Positions 18,587 through 28,517 of a stretch of DNA of 64,000 nt are shown here, in pieces. Position numbers and translations under genes: made by a program. The notes under the pieces were generated by a model. That model saw only the letters and a list, made by a program, of their open reading frames with translations, searched no databases and was not told the origin of the DNA. The stretch is from Gimesia sp. (GTDB lineage: Bacteria > Planctomycetota > Planctomycetia > Planctomycetales > Planctomycetaceae), in assembly GCA_002706765.1 (NCBI GenBank), contig PAJV01000005.1, positions 6,462-70,461 of the forward strand. Reading direction: 5' to 3'. How positions within the stretch are numbered: the first letter of the stretch is position 1; each line of letters starts with the position of its first letter.

Positions 18587-21121
18587 TTACTGTGTGTAAC
18601 GCGCCACAATTTCTATCAGTTCTTTGGTGTTGATCGGCTTACTGAGAAATGCATCACAGCCACTGGCGAGACACCGGTTCATATCACCGTGCATGGCGTC
18701 CGCAGTAAGTGCAATAATCGGTCTGTTAAAGCCGAGGCTACGCAGCCGTTCTGCCGTCTGGTATCCATCCAGCCTTGGCATCTGCATGTCCAGCAGAATC
18801 ATATCAAACGAGTTTTGTCCCTGTTCTACCCGTTCGATGGCTTCCAGACCATCATTGACCGATTCGACTTCTGCTCCCGACTTTGTCAGAAACTGTTTGA
18901 CGAGATAACGGATATCACGACGGTCGTCGACGACCAGCACATTGCAGGACAAAGCGGGTTGCGTATCCAGTGATTTGGATGTGTCAGGCGTTGATTTGTG
19001 TTTTTTCTCCGGGTGGACCATCGGAACAGAGTCGACCTGTCCGGCACTGATTTTACAGGTGAAAGTGGTGCCGATTCCGGGTTGGCTGGTGACCTCGATA
19101 TTTCCACCCAGCATGCGGGCCAGACGCGCGCTGATGGCCAGCCCCAGTCCGGTTCCTCCAAAAGAGCGGGTTACGGAAGTGTCACCTTGTGAGAATTCCT
19201 GGAAGAGCTGGGAAAGCTGTGCCTCTGTGATCCCGATACCGGTATCAATCACATCAAACTGAATGACCGGACACTCGCCCGAGGCATCGTAGGAGATGAC
19301 CAGTCGAATTGAACCTCTGGATGTGAATTTAACCGCATTGCCAATCAGGTTGACTAAGATCTGCCTTAGACATTTCGGGTCACTTTCAATCTGGCTGGGG
19401 ATGGTGGTCGCGTATTCGACACTGAAATCGAGTTGCTTTTCTACAGCGCGAACCTGCATCATCGAAAACACGTCTGCGATCAGCTCATCCGCGGCAAACC
19501 GTTCCGTCACGCATTCCATCTTACCCGCTTCGATTTTGGAGAGGTCCAGAATATCATTGATGATATCCAGCAGGAAACTCCCGTTTTTCTGAATCATGCG
19601 CAGGTGTTTCAATTTTTCCGGATCATTCTCGGCACCGGCAAGCAGGTCGGCGTAACCCAGAACGGCTGTCATCGGGGTGCGTATTTCATGACTCATGTTG
19701 GCAACAAATTCACTCTTGGCAGCACTCGCCTGTTGTCCGATTTTATACAGGCGGGCATTGTCGATCGCGATGGATGCCCGCCGCGCCAGTTCTTCGGCTG
19801 TCTTGAAGTCAATGATTTTGTGACGCAGTGCAGGGTCGGTCTGAATCAGAGATAAAACACCAAACTGCTGATCACGGATACCCAGGGAGACGACAATCAA
19901 TGATTGAGCGCCAAGCTTCCGCAGTGCAGGGAGATGCTCCGGTGTCTGGACGATTTCACCGAGTAACTCAGCTGTCAGGTTCTCTACAAAAATGGTTTCA
20001 TCGCCAAACAGATGTGGGCTGGAAGACCGATCTTTCTGTCGGGGATCGGAATCAGTTTTCATCAGCTGATCTGCCAGCACCGAGTCACCTGGATCTGCAT
20101 GTGCAATTTTCATACGCCGGACTGTATGGTCATCACTGATCAGTTCCAGGATCGCCCAGTCTCCTAACGTGGGGACACATAACGACGTGACACTTTCCAG
20201 TGTCGTTTCAAAATCGAGCGATGATGCGAGCGTCATGGTTGCTTCACTCAGAAACCGTTCGATTTCGGCTGTACGCTGTTCGAGTTTTTCCTGAACTTTT
20301 TCTGCGGTAATATCCCAGAAGAGTCCGGCAAAATGACTGGGATTCCCCATTTCCCATTCCACAGATTCCCCCATCAACTCCATCCACCTCGGTTCTTTAC
20401 CGGAATGGATGATGCGAAATTCTTCTTGAAAAGCCTGCCTTTTCCTGACGGATGTTTCCCAGACTTCCCGGAGCTTCGGTAAATCCTCGGGGTGGATCGT
20501 GGAATAAAATCGTTCCAGCGTGACAGGTTCTCCCGCAGGTATCCCCAGCAGATCGTAGATTGCATCGGACCAGTACAGGTTATCGTATTGCAACTCCCAG
20601 GCTGCCATACCTCCTGCCTTCAGTGCCAGAGAAAAACGTCTTTGCTGAATCTCCAGGTTCTGATTGACTTCATGCCGCTCTTTCAGCAGATTACGCACGC
20701 TATATTGGCGTTGCCGGTCTCGAAGATTGGCCCGGATCGTATTAATAAAGACTGCTATCCGAACGGGTCGCCGAATCAGGGTGATGTTCCCCAGTTCCTG
20801 CAGCTGATTGAGTGAAGGCGAGGCATGCTCACCAGCTATCAGTAAGACGACAATGGGAAGATCAGACCATGCCGGTTGATGCGACAGTAATTCCGGTATC
20901 AGACCAGTATGGTCAGTTTGCAGATATTCTTCTGCGATCAAAGCGACGGCAGCATTGCCCTGCTTCACCTGTTGGCAAAGATCCTGCAGGCTGGTGCAAA
21001 CGTGCGTTTCAATTCTGGCATCTCCCAGAACATTCACGCAAAACTCATTGTCTTTCGGGGTCGGAGCCAGAATCAGTACACAGAGACTGTCGGAATCCTC
21101 TGCCACTGATTCTTTATTCAT
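18587..21121 (-). CDS. Hybrid histidine kinase with N-terminal pseudo-receiver (PsR-PAS-GAF-HisKA-HATPase-REC)
   Basis: About 844 residues, cytoplasmic, with no membrane segment. Residues about 13-145 have the shape of a receiver (CVLILAPTPKDNEF ... WSDLPIVVLLIAG ... RRPVR), but the phospho-acceptor strand reads ALIAEEYL without Asp, so it is a pseudo-receiver. A PAS domain (about 165-290, ending FAGLFWDITAEK) and a GAF domain (about 310-470) follow. HisKA is at MSHEIRTP near 477, the ATPase has DTGIGI and GTGLGLAIS, and a C-terminal REC has LLDMQMP near 777. GGGGAGAG precedes the ATG at 21121, and the coding region overlaps the end of the KaiC-like gene by 8 bp, so translation is coupled. 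An interaction with the KaiC-like ATPase is probable. Confidence 0.93.
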   Translation of the reverse strand: MNKESVAEDSDSLCVLILAPTPKDNEFCVNVLGDARIETHVCTSLQDLCQQVKQGNAAVALIAEEYLQTDHTGLIPELLSHQPAWSDLPIVVLLIAGEHASPSLNQLQELGNITLIRRPVRIAVFINTIRANLRDRQRQYSVRNLLKERHEVNQNLEIQQRRFSLALKAGGMAAWELQYDNLYWSDAIYDLLGIPAGEPVTLERFYSTIHPEDLPKLREVWETSVRKRQAFQEEFRIIHSGKEPRWMELMGESVEWEMGNPSHFAGLFWDITAEKVQEKLEQRTAEIERFLSEATMTLASSLDFETTLESVTSLCVPTLGDWAILELISDDHTVRRMKIAHADPGDSVLADQLMKTDSDPRQKDRSSSPHLFGDETIFVENLTAELLGEIVQTPEHLPALRKLGAQSLIVVSLGIRDQQFGVLSLIQTDPALRHKIIDFKTAEELARRASIAIDNARLYKIGQQASAAKSEFVANMSHEIRTPMTAVLGYADLLAGAENDPEKLKHLRMIQKNGSFLLDIINDILDLSKIEAGKMECVTERFAADELIADVFSMMQVRAVEKQLDFSVEYATTIPSQIESDPKCLRQILVNLIGNAVKFTSRGSIRLVISYDASGECPVIQFDVIDTGIGITEAQLSQLFQEFSQGDTSVTRSFGGTGLGLAISARLARMLGGNIEVTSQPGIGTTFTCKISAGQVDSVPMVHPEKKHKSTPDTSKSLDTQPALSCNVLVVDDRRDIRYLVKQFLTKSGAEVESVNDGLEAIERVEQGQNSFDMILLDMQMPRLDGYQTAERLRSLGFNRPIIALTADAMHGDMNRCLASGCDAFLSKPINTKELIEIVARYTQ

Positions 21122-22625
21122 GCTCTCTCCCCAGCAGGTTTGAGATTTTGCCGGTGTAAGTGGGGGTACCACTGAGAATTCCCTGGAATTCGTCTAAAGG
21201 ATCACCCACCCGAATAATGCCATCACGCATCTGAAATTCACGTATCGTCCGCTCATGAGAGCCCGTTCGTTTCTTTACCACTGAAATCGCCTGTCGTAAC
21301 TCGCCCCCTGCTTCAAAATAACGAAACAGGATGACCGCATCTGCCAGGTAACTGGCATCGACGGGGGAAGCCATGGTCCCCAGCATCCCATGCTGGGCGA
21401 CGACCAGAAACGTGAGGATTTTCTGTCTGGCCAGTGTCTTGAGGATTTCGTGCATTTGCACGATCAGAAAACGCTCATGGGGCATCGCGTTCATATACCC
21501 GTTTAAACTGTCGATAACCACGACAGAAACTCGTCTGCCATCTTCGCTGGGGCGGATGGCTTCGCGTATCTGGCAGGCAAATTCACCCGGCAGTAACTCT
21601 CCTGGATCCTGTTGATGGATGACAATGTTTCCAGAATCGAGATGTTCCTGGAGTGGCATATTCAAACTGTCAGCACGCTCCATGAGGACTTCACGAGTTT
21701 CATCGAAGATAAAAAAGACCGCTTTTTCGCCACGGGTCGCCGCGGAAATCGCATACAGCATGGCAGTCGATGATTTACCGACTCCTGCCGGCCCCATGAG
21801 CAGGGTACTTGTTCCGGGGGAGAGTCCGCCGCCAACCAGTTGGTCTAAAGATTCGTTTCCACTCAAAACGAGCGGGAAACTGGAACTTTCAACTGGTTGT
21901 TCCTGGCCTTTACGGGGAAACAGGTTTATGCCTCCCGTCAACAACTGAAAGTCGTGATTTCCGCCCTGGAACTTCTGGCCTCGATGTTTAATCACCCTCA
22001 GCCGACGACGTTCCCCCCCGTAATCTCCCATCATGTGTTCCAGACGGATCACGCCATGCGCAATACTTTGTAACTGCTGATCGGCATCATGGGCGGTATT
22101 ATCGTCGAGCATGAGTACCGTGCAGCTGCGTCCGGTAAAAAAATGTTTGAGGGCCAGGATCTGGCGGCGATAACGCAGGGGACTCTGAGCCAGCAGCCTC
22201 ATTTCCGAAAGCGAATCGAAGGCAACACGCATGGGCTTGCTGCGTTCAACATGTTCCAGCACCCCGCGTATTGTTTTACTTAATTCCACTTCGGATGGTT
22301 CGAACATGGAATACTGTGACTCATTGGAATCTACCAGATCTTTTGCATCTACGAGTTCGTAAACATCAAGATCTTTCATACTCCAGCCGTGCGAAGCAGC
22401 AACCGCTTCCAACTCCTCTTTGGTTTCAGACAGTGTTACGTATAAACCCGTCTCTCCCTTTCTGGCCCCTTCCAGCAGAAACTGGAGGGCGAGGGTGGTC
22501 TTGCCCGTCCCCGGGTCACCTTCGATTAAATAAACACGACCGGATGTGAGTCCACCTTCAAGAATGGTGTCTAGTGCATGATTTCCTGTCTGCACCATCT
22601 GGTCACGATTTGAATCTTTCATCAT
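21114..22625 (-). CDS. KaiC-like double RecA-domain ATPase
   Basis: About 503 residues with two KaiC-type ATPase domains. Domain 1 has GDPGTGKTT (about residue 38) with LYVTLSETKEEL; domain 2 has GPAGVGKSS (about 280) with VFFIFDETREVL and VVVIDSLNG (about 368). KaiC proteins are hexameric ATPases; the cyanobacterial clock protein autophosphorylates on adjacent Ser and Thr in domain 2. Aligned by eye, that site reads DASYLADAV here, keeping the Ser but with Tyr for Thr. No kaiA or kaiB is in the window. The frame extends upstream to 22745, but the ATG at 22625 directly precedes the conserved start of domain 1. The hybrid kinase gene begins inside its last codons. Confidence 0.92.
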   Translation of the reverse strand: MMKDSNRDQMVQTGNHALDTILEGGLTSGRVYLIEGDPGTGKTTLALQFLLEGARKGETGLYVTLSETKEELEAVAASHGWSMKDLDVYELVDAKDLVDSNESQYSMFEPSEVELSKTIRGVLEHVERSKPMRVAFDSLSEMRLLAQSPLRYRRQILALKHFFTGRSCTVLMLDDNTAHDADQQLQSIAHGVIRLEHMMGDYGGERRRLRVIKHRGQKFQGGNHDFQLLTGGINLFPRKGQEQPVESSSFPLVLSGNESLDQLVGGGLSPGTSTLLMGPAGVGKSSTAMLYAISAATRGEKAVFFIFDETREVLMERADSLNMPLQEHLDSGNIVIHQQDPGELLPGEFACQIREAIRPSEDGRRVSVVVIDSLNGYMNAMPHERFLIVQMHEILKTLARQKILTFLVVAQHGMLGTMASPVDASYLADAVILFRYFEAGGELRQAISVVKKRTGSHERTIREFQMRDGIIRVGDPLDEFQGILSGTPTYTGKISNLLGREHE

Positions 22626-23260
22626 CGTTCTCTCGCATTCACTTAACTGTTTTATTCGAAAAGTAATCAGGTTGAGTGTGATGTCTGGTTCTGTAGTCCC
22701 ACAGAAAAAAGCATCCGCCGGACCACTTTCTGGATCTATCTTCACAATAAGGTGAGGTAGCTCCTCAGGTTAAATACACCCACGCCTGTTAATTTATTAT
22801 CAGCAGGTCGATACTTTCTGTCTACAGGCTTCCAGGGAAAAGCCACTATACCATAGAGACATTCTGGGAAAAAAACAGGACATGCGATATTTTTTCGCAG
22901 TGACTTCAGAGGATGGGAAAGCAGAGATAATAATGCTCCCGGTAACCTGTTTTTTGGAAGCCTGCGGGATGAGAACTCCTGAAAAACAAGGGGAAATAAC
23001 GTCCTGAGAATCCCCACGTCATCCCTGTCACGATTTAAGAACAGAATTGAAAAATGTACTCTTCGGCATCAGTTGCATTTCAGCCGTAGACATTTTGTCG
23101 CAGTCTCGGAAATATAAGGCAAAGTGGCATGCACAGTTTCGACATCGAAAAGGAAGGGGAGGGAAAACGAATCAGGAAAGCAGGATCGATCAGTTGGCAC
23201 TTCGAAAAATCCGATGCGCCGCTCGAAATGCCGTGGGCCTCAATAAGTGGAATCGGCGGA
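22626..23260. other. 635-bp intergenic region upstream of the KaiC-like gene
   Basis: No convincing gene is present; short open frames on both strands lack ribosome sites, family motifs or codon bias. It must contain the promoter of the KaiC-like/kinase operon and the 3' end signal of the PPC-domain gene, but I could not identify either with confidence. Confidence 0.5.
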
Positions 23261-25699
23261 TTATTTATTTTCAGAGGGAGGGGTCACATTGACGGTGATC
23301 AGCTTGGACCAGGCGGCAAATTTGCTGTCTGCTGGCGTCGCTTTCTTTTCTGCTGAATTCGCCCTGGTTGTCGCTTGCGTCAGCGCGGTCTCCGCCCGTT
23401 TCAACCGATCGGCATTCTGTTTTACCTGTTCTGCCGACTTCGATTTCTCAGCGGTCGCATTCGTGGTTTCGATATCGGATTTGATTGTGCTGACGAGCGC
23501 TTCGAGGCGTTTCACTTCGGCAGCTGCGGCATTGCTGGCAGGAACATTGTGGCGATATTGTGTGACCCCCACCCCCATCAAGGCAAACTGATACTGGCCT
23601 GGTTCGATCTTGAAGTTTCCGTTGGGCTTGAAATCAATGACCAGCGTTCCCTCTGTCTCTTTTTCTCCAATATTCACTGTCGGAGGCCGGCGTAACATCC
23701 CGAACAACTCGTTCGGCTCAATTGTCAGGCTTCCTTTGCGTGTTCCCGTGTCTTTCAATTGAATCGGAATTTCCAGCTTCTGGTTCAGTCCGACAGTCCA
23801 GACTTTCTCCTCGGTCGGTATGATTTCCACGGGCGCTGCTTCATCTTCATTGATGGCGAGAGGAATACGTGTTGTCAGGCGAGAGCGTACCCGAATGGCA
23901 TCTGAGAAAATATGTCCCCAGATCAGTGAGGCAAACCTGGCTTCACGGACTTCCTGTTTATTGTTGATCTGTGCTTTCCCTACGATTTTAAATTCACCGG
24001 CCCAGCGTTTTGCCGTGGAATCTGCGGAAAGGACCAGCAGACCGCGATCTGTTTTTCCACTGAGGACCAGTGGTTTTGCCGTGACACCTGGTGGCAGTCC
24101 TTCTGCGGTCACGACAATTTCTCCCGTAAAGCCATCCTGCCGAGGGGCCACGATTCGCACGCCCCAGTTTGCACCACGTCTGAGCAGGGGAGTGACAGAG
24201 TAGCCTGTTCGGTTCGTAGGTAAAGTTCGTTCGGTCGAAGCGAGCAACTGAAAATCGGGCGTGGGTTCCCTGATCGCCAGTCGATAGAGATGAGCCGGAC
24301 TGCCTCCTCCAAACTGGTTTAAAACGACAACTTCATATAGTCCCGCTTCCTTAGCTGTAAACGAAGCCGCCGCATCCACGGTATCGAAATTAATCGCATC
24401 CTTATTGTCGGCACTGAAAAATGAAGGCAGGTCATCGTTTTCGGCTACTTTTTTTCGTGTGACTTCACCTGCTTTTGTTTTGGTGATCTGAAAAACTTCC
24501 AGGTAAGGATCCACTTTCGATTTCATTCGGTCTGCAATGACTTCAATGCAATACGTTTTGCCTTTGGTGGCCTGAAACTGATAGACATCCTCTTCATGAG
24601 GCTCGTTGAACTGGCCGGCAATTTCGACGGGAACCGAGACCGTTTGTATTTTCGGGGACACCGATTCCCGTATCACAGGCGCGGTAGCAAAACCAATGTT
24701 GACGGTATTCGAATGCTCCAGCTGGAATTCATGGCCGTTCAGAATTCCCTGCCGAGGCTTCCAGGGCTGGAAACTCGCGGGGGGTGTAGCCACTTCGGGC
24801 AACTGGATTTCCACTTCGATCGATTCCAGTTTCTGTCCATTTAATGAGACGGCATTTCCCAGGCTGCCCCCCGGTAAATTGCGTCCATAAACAGTATAGA
24901 CATTCCGGGATCCAGGTTCTCCTGCAGGGGGGAAAACGAAATCGATGTGAGGTCGATCAGAGATATTCAGACGATAAAAGTGTTCTGAGCCACCCCGGTA
25001 CAGGATATCGGAAATCGCCAGAAAATACTCCTGATCCTGTTCGGACTGGAGTTCGAGAAAAGGATCGCGGCCAAACCAGTCCCGGTTACGGGTGATTTCG
25101 CGTCCTTCGGAATCATAAACCACGATCTGACCATCCAGGCGGGAATCAACTCGTTCCGCAATCAACTCGACGAGCACGCGTTGCCCCCCGCGTGCTTGAA
25201 AACGGTACCAGTCGATGCCCCGAGCAGGAACACTACCTGTCACAGTCGAATTCACTTCCACAGCTTGTGCTGTCTCTCGACTGTCATGGTTACCTGTTTC
25301 ATCGATTTCCCTGCTGTCAGCAGGAGCAACCACAAACGGTCGGGCCGTGGACAGTCCAAAATAGGAGACGGCGCGGACTTCATAGATTCCGGGTGGCACA
25401 TCTTTCGCGACACTGACTTCAAACCGGGAGTCCTGTCTTCGTGGTTCCGGGTAGATGTCATCGGCGGGCAGCATCACCGGTTTGGCTGTGATTCCCGGAT
25501 GTGAAAAACGAAGTTCGCTGGCGTCGTCCAGATTCGAACCGAGGATTGACAGTTCGACTGTTTTTCCTGCAGCTGCTGCGAACGGTTTAATCTGTCTGAG
25601 ATCCGCTGTGGGCAACTGTGCACAAACCAGCTGCTGAAATGACAGCAACAGCAGCGCGATTAAACAGACGCGTGTCTTCCAATGCTTGATCGACTTCAT
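23261..25699 (-). CDS. Exported protein with pre-peptidase C-terminal (PPC) domains
   Basis: 812 residues. Signal peptide at 11-27 (CLIALLLLSFQQLVCAQ). An Ig-like/IPT segment (about 35-125) is followed by two PPC-type beta-sandwiches: DWYRFQARGGQRVLVELIAE near 163-185 and EDVYQFQATKGKTYCIEVIA near 365-390. A third beta-rich region and a C-terminal coiled coil (about 735-800, rich in Ala, Lys and Glu) complete it. PPC domains usually assist secreted proteases, but no protease domain exists here. In planctomycetes this protein type commonly accompanies DUF1549/DUF1553 and DUF1501 genes, as here: it lies 20 bp downstream of such a gene. A surface or periplasmic accessory role is likely; the exact job is unknown. 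Confidence 0.8.
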   Translation of the reverse strand: MKSIKHWKTRVCLIALLLLSFQQLVCAQLPTADLRQIKPFAAAAGKTVELSILGSNLDDASELRFSHPGITAKPVMLPADDIYPEPRRQDSRFEVSVAKDVPPGIYEVRAVSYFGLSTARPFVVAPADSREIDETGNHDSRETAQAVEVNSTVTGSVPARGIDWYRFQARGGQRVLVELIAERVDSRLDGQIVVYDSEGREITRNRDWFGRDPFLELQSEQDQEYFLAISDILYRGGSEHFYRLNISDRPHIDFVFPPAGEPGSRNVYTVYGRNLPGGSLGNAVSLNGQKLESIEVEIQLPEVATPPASFQPWKPRQGILNGHEFQLEHSNTVNIGFATAPVIRESVSPKIQTVSVPVEIAGQFNEPHEEDVYQFQATKGKTYCIEVIADRMKSKVDPYLEVFQITKTKAGEVTRKKVAENDDLPSFFSADNKDAINFDTVDAAASFTAKEAGLYEVVVLNQFGGGSPAHLYRLAIREPTPDFQLLASTERTLPTNRTGYSVTPLLRRGANWGVRIVAPRQDGFTGEIVVTAEGLPPGVTAKPLVLSGKTDRGLLVLSADSTAKRWAGEFKIVGKAQINNKQEVREARFASLIWGHIFSDAIRVRSRLTTRIPLAINEDEAAPVEIIPTEEKVWTVGLNQKLEIPIQLKDTGTRKGSLTIEPNELFGMLRRPPTVNIGEKETEGTLVIDFKPNGNFKIEPGQYQFALMGVGVTQYRHNVPASNAAAAEVKRLEALVSTIKSDIETTNATAEKSKSAEQVKQNADRLKRAETALTQATTRANSAEKKATPADSKFAAWSKLITVNVTPPSENK

Positions 25700-25719
25700 T
25701 TTAATTCATTCACTATCGT

Positions 25720-28233
25720 TTAATGGTTGAACAAAAATTCTTTAGTGTTGATGACTACCCAGATGATGTCTTCGTAGGCTTCTTTGACGGCCTGTTCCTC
25801 GGACAGCTTTTTGGGGTCAGCTGCCGCCTGTTGACGTTTTTTAGCCAGATGTGCCAGAGCCGTATCGATTTCGCCCTGATCAGGTTCTCGCGACATGGTG
25901 AGCAGGTAGAGTTCTGTAATGTGAGTCCGGTCATCTTTTGATTTATCGCGTGCCATTTGTAACGCTCTGCCATTCGGGGCGGACAGGATATTCTGGATGG
26001 TGTCGGAGTTAATCAGATGCAGGCTCTGTGCCAGGTCCGCATTTGCCGTTCGTTCACATTCACAGGCTGTATCCATCTGGGGACGACCAAAGACACGCAG
26101 GAAGAACGATTCCACATTCGCCGAGTCATCGGGCAACGCGACTGCGCGAACACCCACGGGTTGATGATTGAAATTATTCTTTGCGCCCGCAGCATCATTC
26201 ATGGCGTCCAGCATGATTTCCGCTGACAGTCTGCGTGGATAGTAACGGGCATAGTTCTGATCGTCATCCTGGTTATATTCGTTGGGAAACGAACTGAACT
26301 GATAGGTGCGGCTGTTACAGATCACGCGGCACAGCTGTTTCAGATCATAGTTTGATTTCACGAATGACTCAGCCAGCTTATCCAGTAGTTCCGGATGCGT
26401 TGCCGGGTTGGTAATCCGAATATCGTCTTCCGGCTCGACCAGACCCCGGCCTGAGAAATGTTTCCAGTACCGGTTAACCAGCATCCTGGCGAAGAACGGA
26501 TTCTCGGGTGAGGAGATCCAGTCAGCCAGGTCAATGCGAGGGTCGCGGCGGGCAGGAATCTCTAACGCTTCCCCATCGAGTGGCGTTGGTTTGAGTTCGC
26601 GGTCGGTATTGGGATTTTTCGCAACAGCAATCATGCGTTGATGGTAGACCGTGTCGTCTTCCGGCAGCTTGTAAACTTCTTTACGTCCAATCGTCGTGAA
26701 GAATGCCTGGAAGCCATAGAAGTCGTCCTGGCTCCATTTTTCATACGGATGATGATGACACTGGGCACACTGAATTCGCACACCCAGGAAAACCTGGGCA
26801 ATGTCAGACATCTGGTCTTTGGGGTCTTTCACAGCCCGATACCATGAGACAGCCGGATTGGTTCCCGATTTGCCACGCGCCGTTACCAGTTCTGTGACAA
26901 ACTGATCGTAAGGTTTATTGGTGGAGAGACTGGTGCGTATCCAGGAATGGAACCCGAAGGTTTCCCGCGCCACCTGTTCCAGGTTTCCCCCCGCTTTGTT
27001 TCGCAGGATTCCCGCCCACTTGGCTGCGAACAGATCAGCGTATCCGGGACTGTCCAGCAGTTCGTCAATTTTTCGAGACCGTTTGTCCGGACGCGTGTCA
27101 GCCAGAAACGCGCGGGTCTGTTCCAGAGTCGGAATTCTTCCCGTGATATCGAGAGTGACGCGTCGCAGAAAGGTAGAGTCGTCACAATCATCCGAAGGCG
27201 GAAGACCCAGAACTTTCAGCTTGGCAAAAATATGCTTGTCGATAAAGTTCGTCGGTTCAGGCAGATCGGGAGTCGGCCTTCCTAAGGGGATGGTTGCCAT
27301 GAAGACGGCAACGTGTTCCTGAAAGCGAACCATGACTGATGTGGTGCCCGTCATGTCTTTGAGTGTTACCAGTCCATGATGATCTACTTCAGACATCTTG
27401 GGCTGGTTCGGCTTGTACTCTGCGACACGGGTAATATCCTGTGTTGTTCCATCTGAAAAGTAAGCGGTGACTGTCAACTGCTGCTGCGCCTGCAACGGCA
27501 ACACGCGATTCTGAGGATAGATTTCAATGTGTTTGACAGTCCGACTGGTCTCAGGATCATATTGCATGCCTTCCTGAATCCAGCGCCGGATGAGCTCGTA
27601 TTCTGCACCCCCTTTTTTAAAGCGACTTCCCCCGCCGTGAGGAAGTTCTCCTGTCGCTTTCCGCAGCAGTAAGCTTGTTTCGGGTGCCGCGGGAGAAACG
27701 CGGCGTCCCAGTGATTCTTTGGTGAGGTATTCAAAATCATTGTCTGGTTCATAACCCAGCAGGGAAAGATGAAAATTATTTTTTCCGGAAGGCGTGCCAT
27801 GACAGGCCCCACTGTTACAGCCGCCGCGCGTCAGTTGAGGAATCACATCGTTATAAAAATTGACCGGCCGCTGCTGTTCAAAAGAGGAAACCACTACAGG
27901 AAATTTCACCGTCAGTTTCTCATTCAACCGGCCTGTGATACGGGCACTGCCGTTGGACAGCGGCGTCACAAAACCCGTGGAACTGACTTCGACAATTCCT
28001 GCAGGAAGGGTTTCATATTTCACTTCCCGTGTCACATCACGCTGACTCCCTGTTTGATCCTCCTTCAGAGTCACCAGCAGTTGTTGACAGGCATCGGGAT
28101 CAGTGAGCTGAATTGTCTGTGCCTGTCGGGGAAGGTAGCCGACCAGCTCCGCCGATTCAGCAGAACCAGAAGACGACATGCAGACAGAAGTCAGACAGAA
28201 AACCTGCAACAGTAAAAGAGAAATCGATTTCAT
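25720..28233 (-). CDS. Big_2/PSCyt-DUF1549-DUF1553 exported protein
   Basis: About 837 residues. A signal peptide (SISLLLLQVFCLTSVCMSSS) precedes a bacterial Ig-like region, then GGCNSGACHGTPSGKNNFHL, a heme-like site with four residues between the cysteines that is typical of this subfamily. A second Ig-like Big_2 domain follows, then DUF1549 with a canonical CAQCHHHPYEKW heme site and DUF1553 (WISSPENPFFARMLVNRYW). The start at 28233 was chosen because it opens directly on the signal peptide; the frame extends a further 29 codons upstream. It is the second such gene in the window and differs from the 1118-3952 copy by the Ig-like domains. It diverges from a DUF1501 gene and is followed by the PPC-domain gene. 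Confidence 0.9.
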   Translation of the reverse strand: MKSISLLLLQVFCLTSVCMSSSGSAESAELVGYLPRQAQTIQLTDPDACQQLLVTLKEDQTGSQRDVTREVKYETLPAGIVEVSSTGFVTPLSNGSARITGRLNEKLTVKFPVVVSSFEQQRPVNFYNDVIPQLTRGGCNSGACHGTPSGKNNFHLSLLGYEPDNDFEYLTKESLGRRVSPAAPETSLLLRKATGELPHGGGSRFKKGGAEYELIRRWIQEGMQYDPETSRTVKHIEIYPQNRVLPLQAQQQLTVTAYFSDGTTQDITRVAEYKPNQPKMSEVDHHGLVTLKDMTGTTSVMVRFQEHVAVFMATIPLGRPTPDLPEPTNFIDKHIFAKLKVLGLPPSDDCDDSTFLRRVTLDITGRIPTLEQTRAFLADTRPDKRSRKIDELLDSPGYADLFAAKWAGILRNKAGGNLEQVARETFGFHSWIRTSLSTNKPYDQFVTELVTARGKSGTNPAVSWYRAVKDPKDQMSDIAQVFLGVRIQCAQCHHHPYEKWSQDDFYGFQAFFTTIGRKEVYKLPEDDTVYHQRMIAVAKNPNTDRELKPTPLDGEALEIPARRDPRIDLADWISSPENPFFARMLVNRYWKHFSGRGLVEPEDDIRITNPATHPELLDKLAESFVKSNYDLKQLCRVICNSRTYQFSSFPNEYNQDDDQNYARYYPRRLSAEIMLDAMNDAAGAKNNFNHQPVGVRAVALPDDSANVESFFLRVFGRPQMDTACECERTANADLAQSLHLINSDTIQNILSAPNGRALQMARDKSKDDRTHITELYLLTMSREPDQGEIDTALAHLAKKRQQAAADPKKLSEEQAVKEAYEDIIWVVINTKEFLFNH

Positions 28234-28517
28234 AGAGCTTCCCGGATTTTCAGTCTCAGAAGGTTCACTGTCAGACTGGTGTAGCAACCATCGCAGATAA
28301 TCAGGTTCGAGCAGAATCACCCGGCTTAAACAGGTCTAAACTGGCTACTGAACCGGATTTATCGATCGTTTTTCTTCAATCAGTCCAAATTGTGGAAGTT
28401 TCTCAATTAAATTGAACTTGTATTTCCATTCTAAACGATGCAAGATACATTACAATACGTTGATGCGTACTGGTTTTCAAAACGCATCGAGTTTTTTTAC
28501 CGATTGGGGTGATTGCA
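28234..28517. promoter_or_regulatory. Divergent promoter region of the second DUF1549/DUF1501 pair
   Basis: 284 bp separate the two divergent starts, so both promoters should lie here. The best element seen is TACAAT at 28451-28456 on the plus strand, a near match to a -10 box, but no good -35 box lies at the normal distance. Confidence 0.35.

Noticed and set aside
22742-23292. Small open frames upstream of the KaiC-like gene
   Set aside because: No ribosome site, no recognisable motif and overlap on both strands; treated as intergenic DNA.
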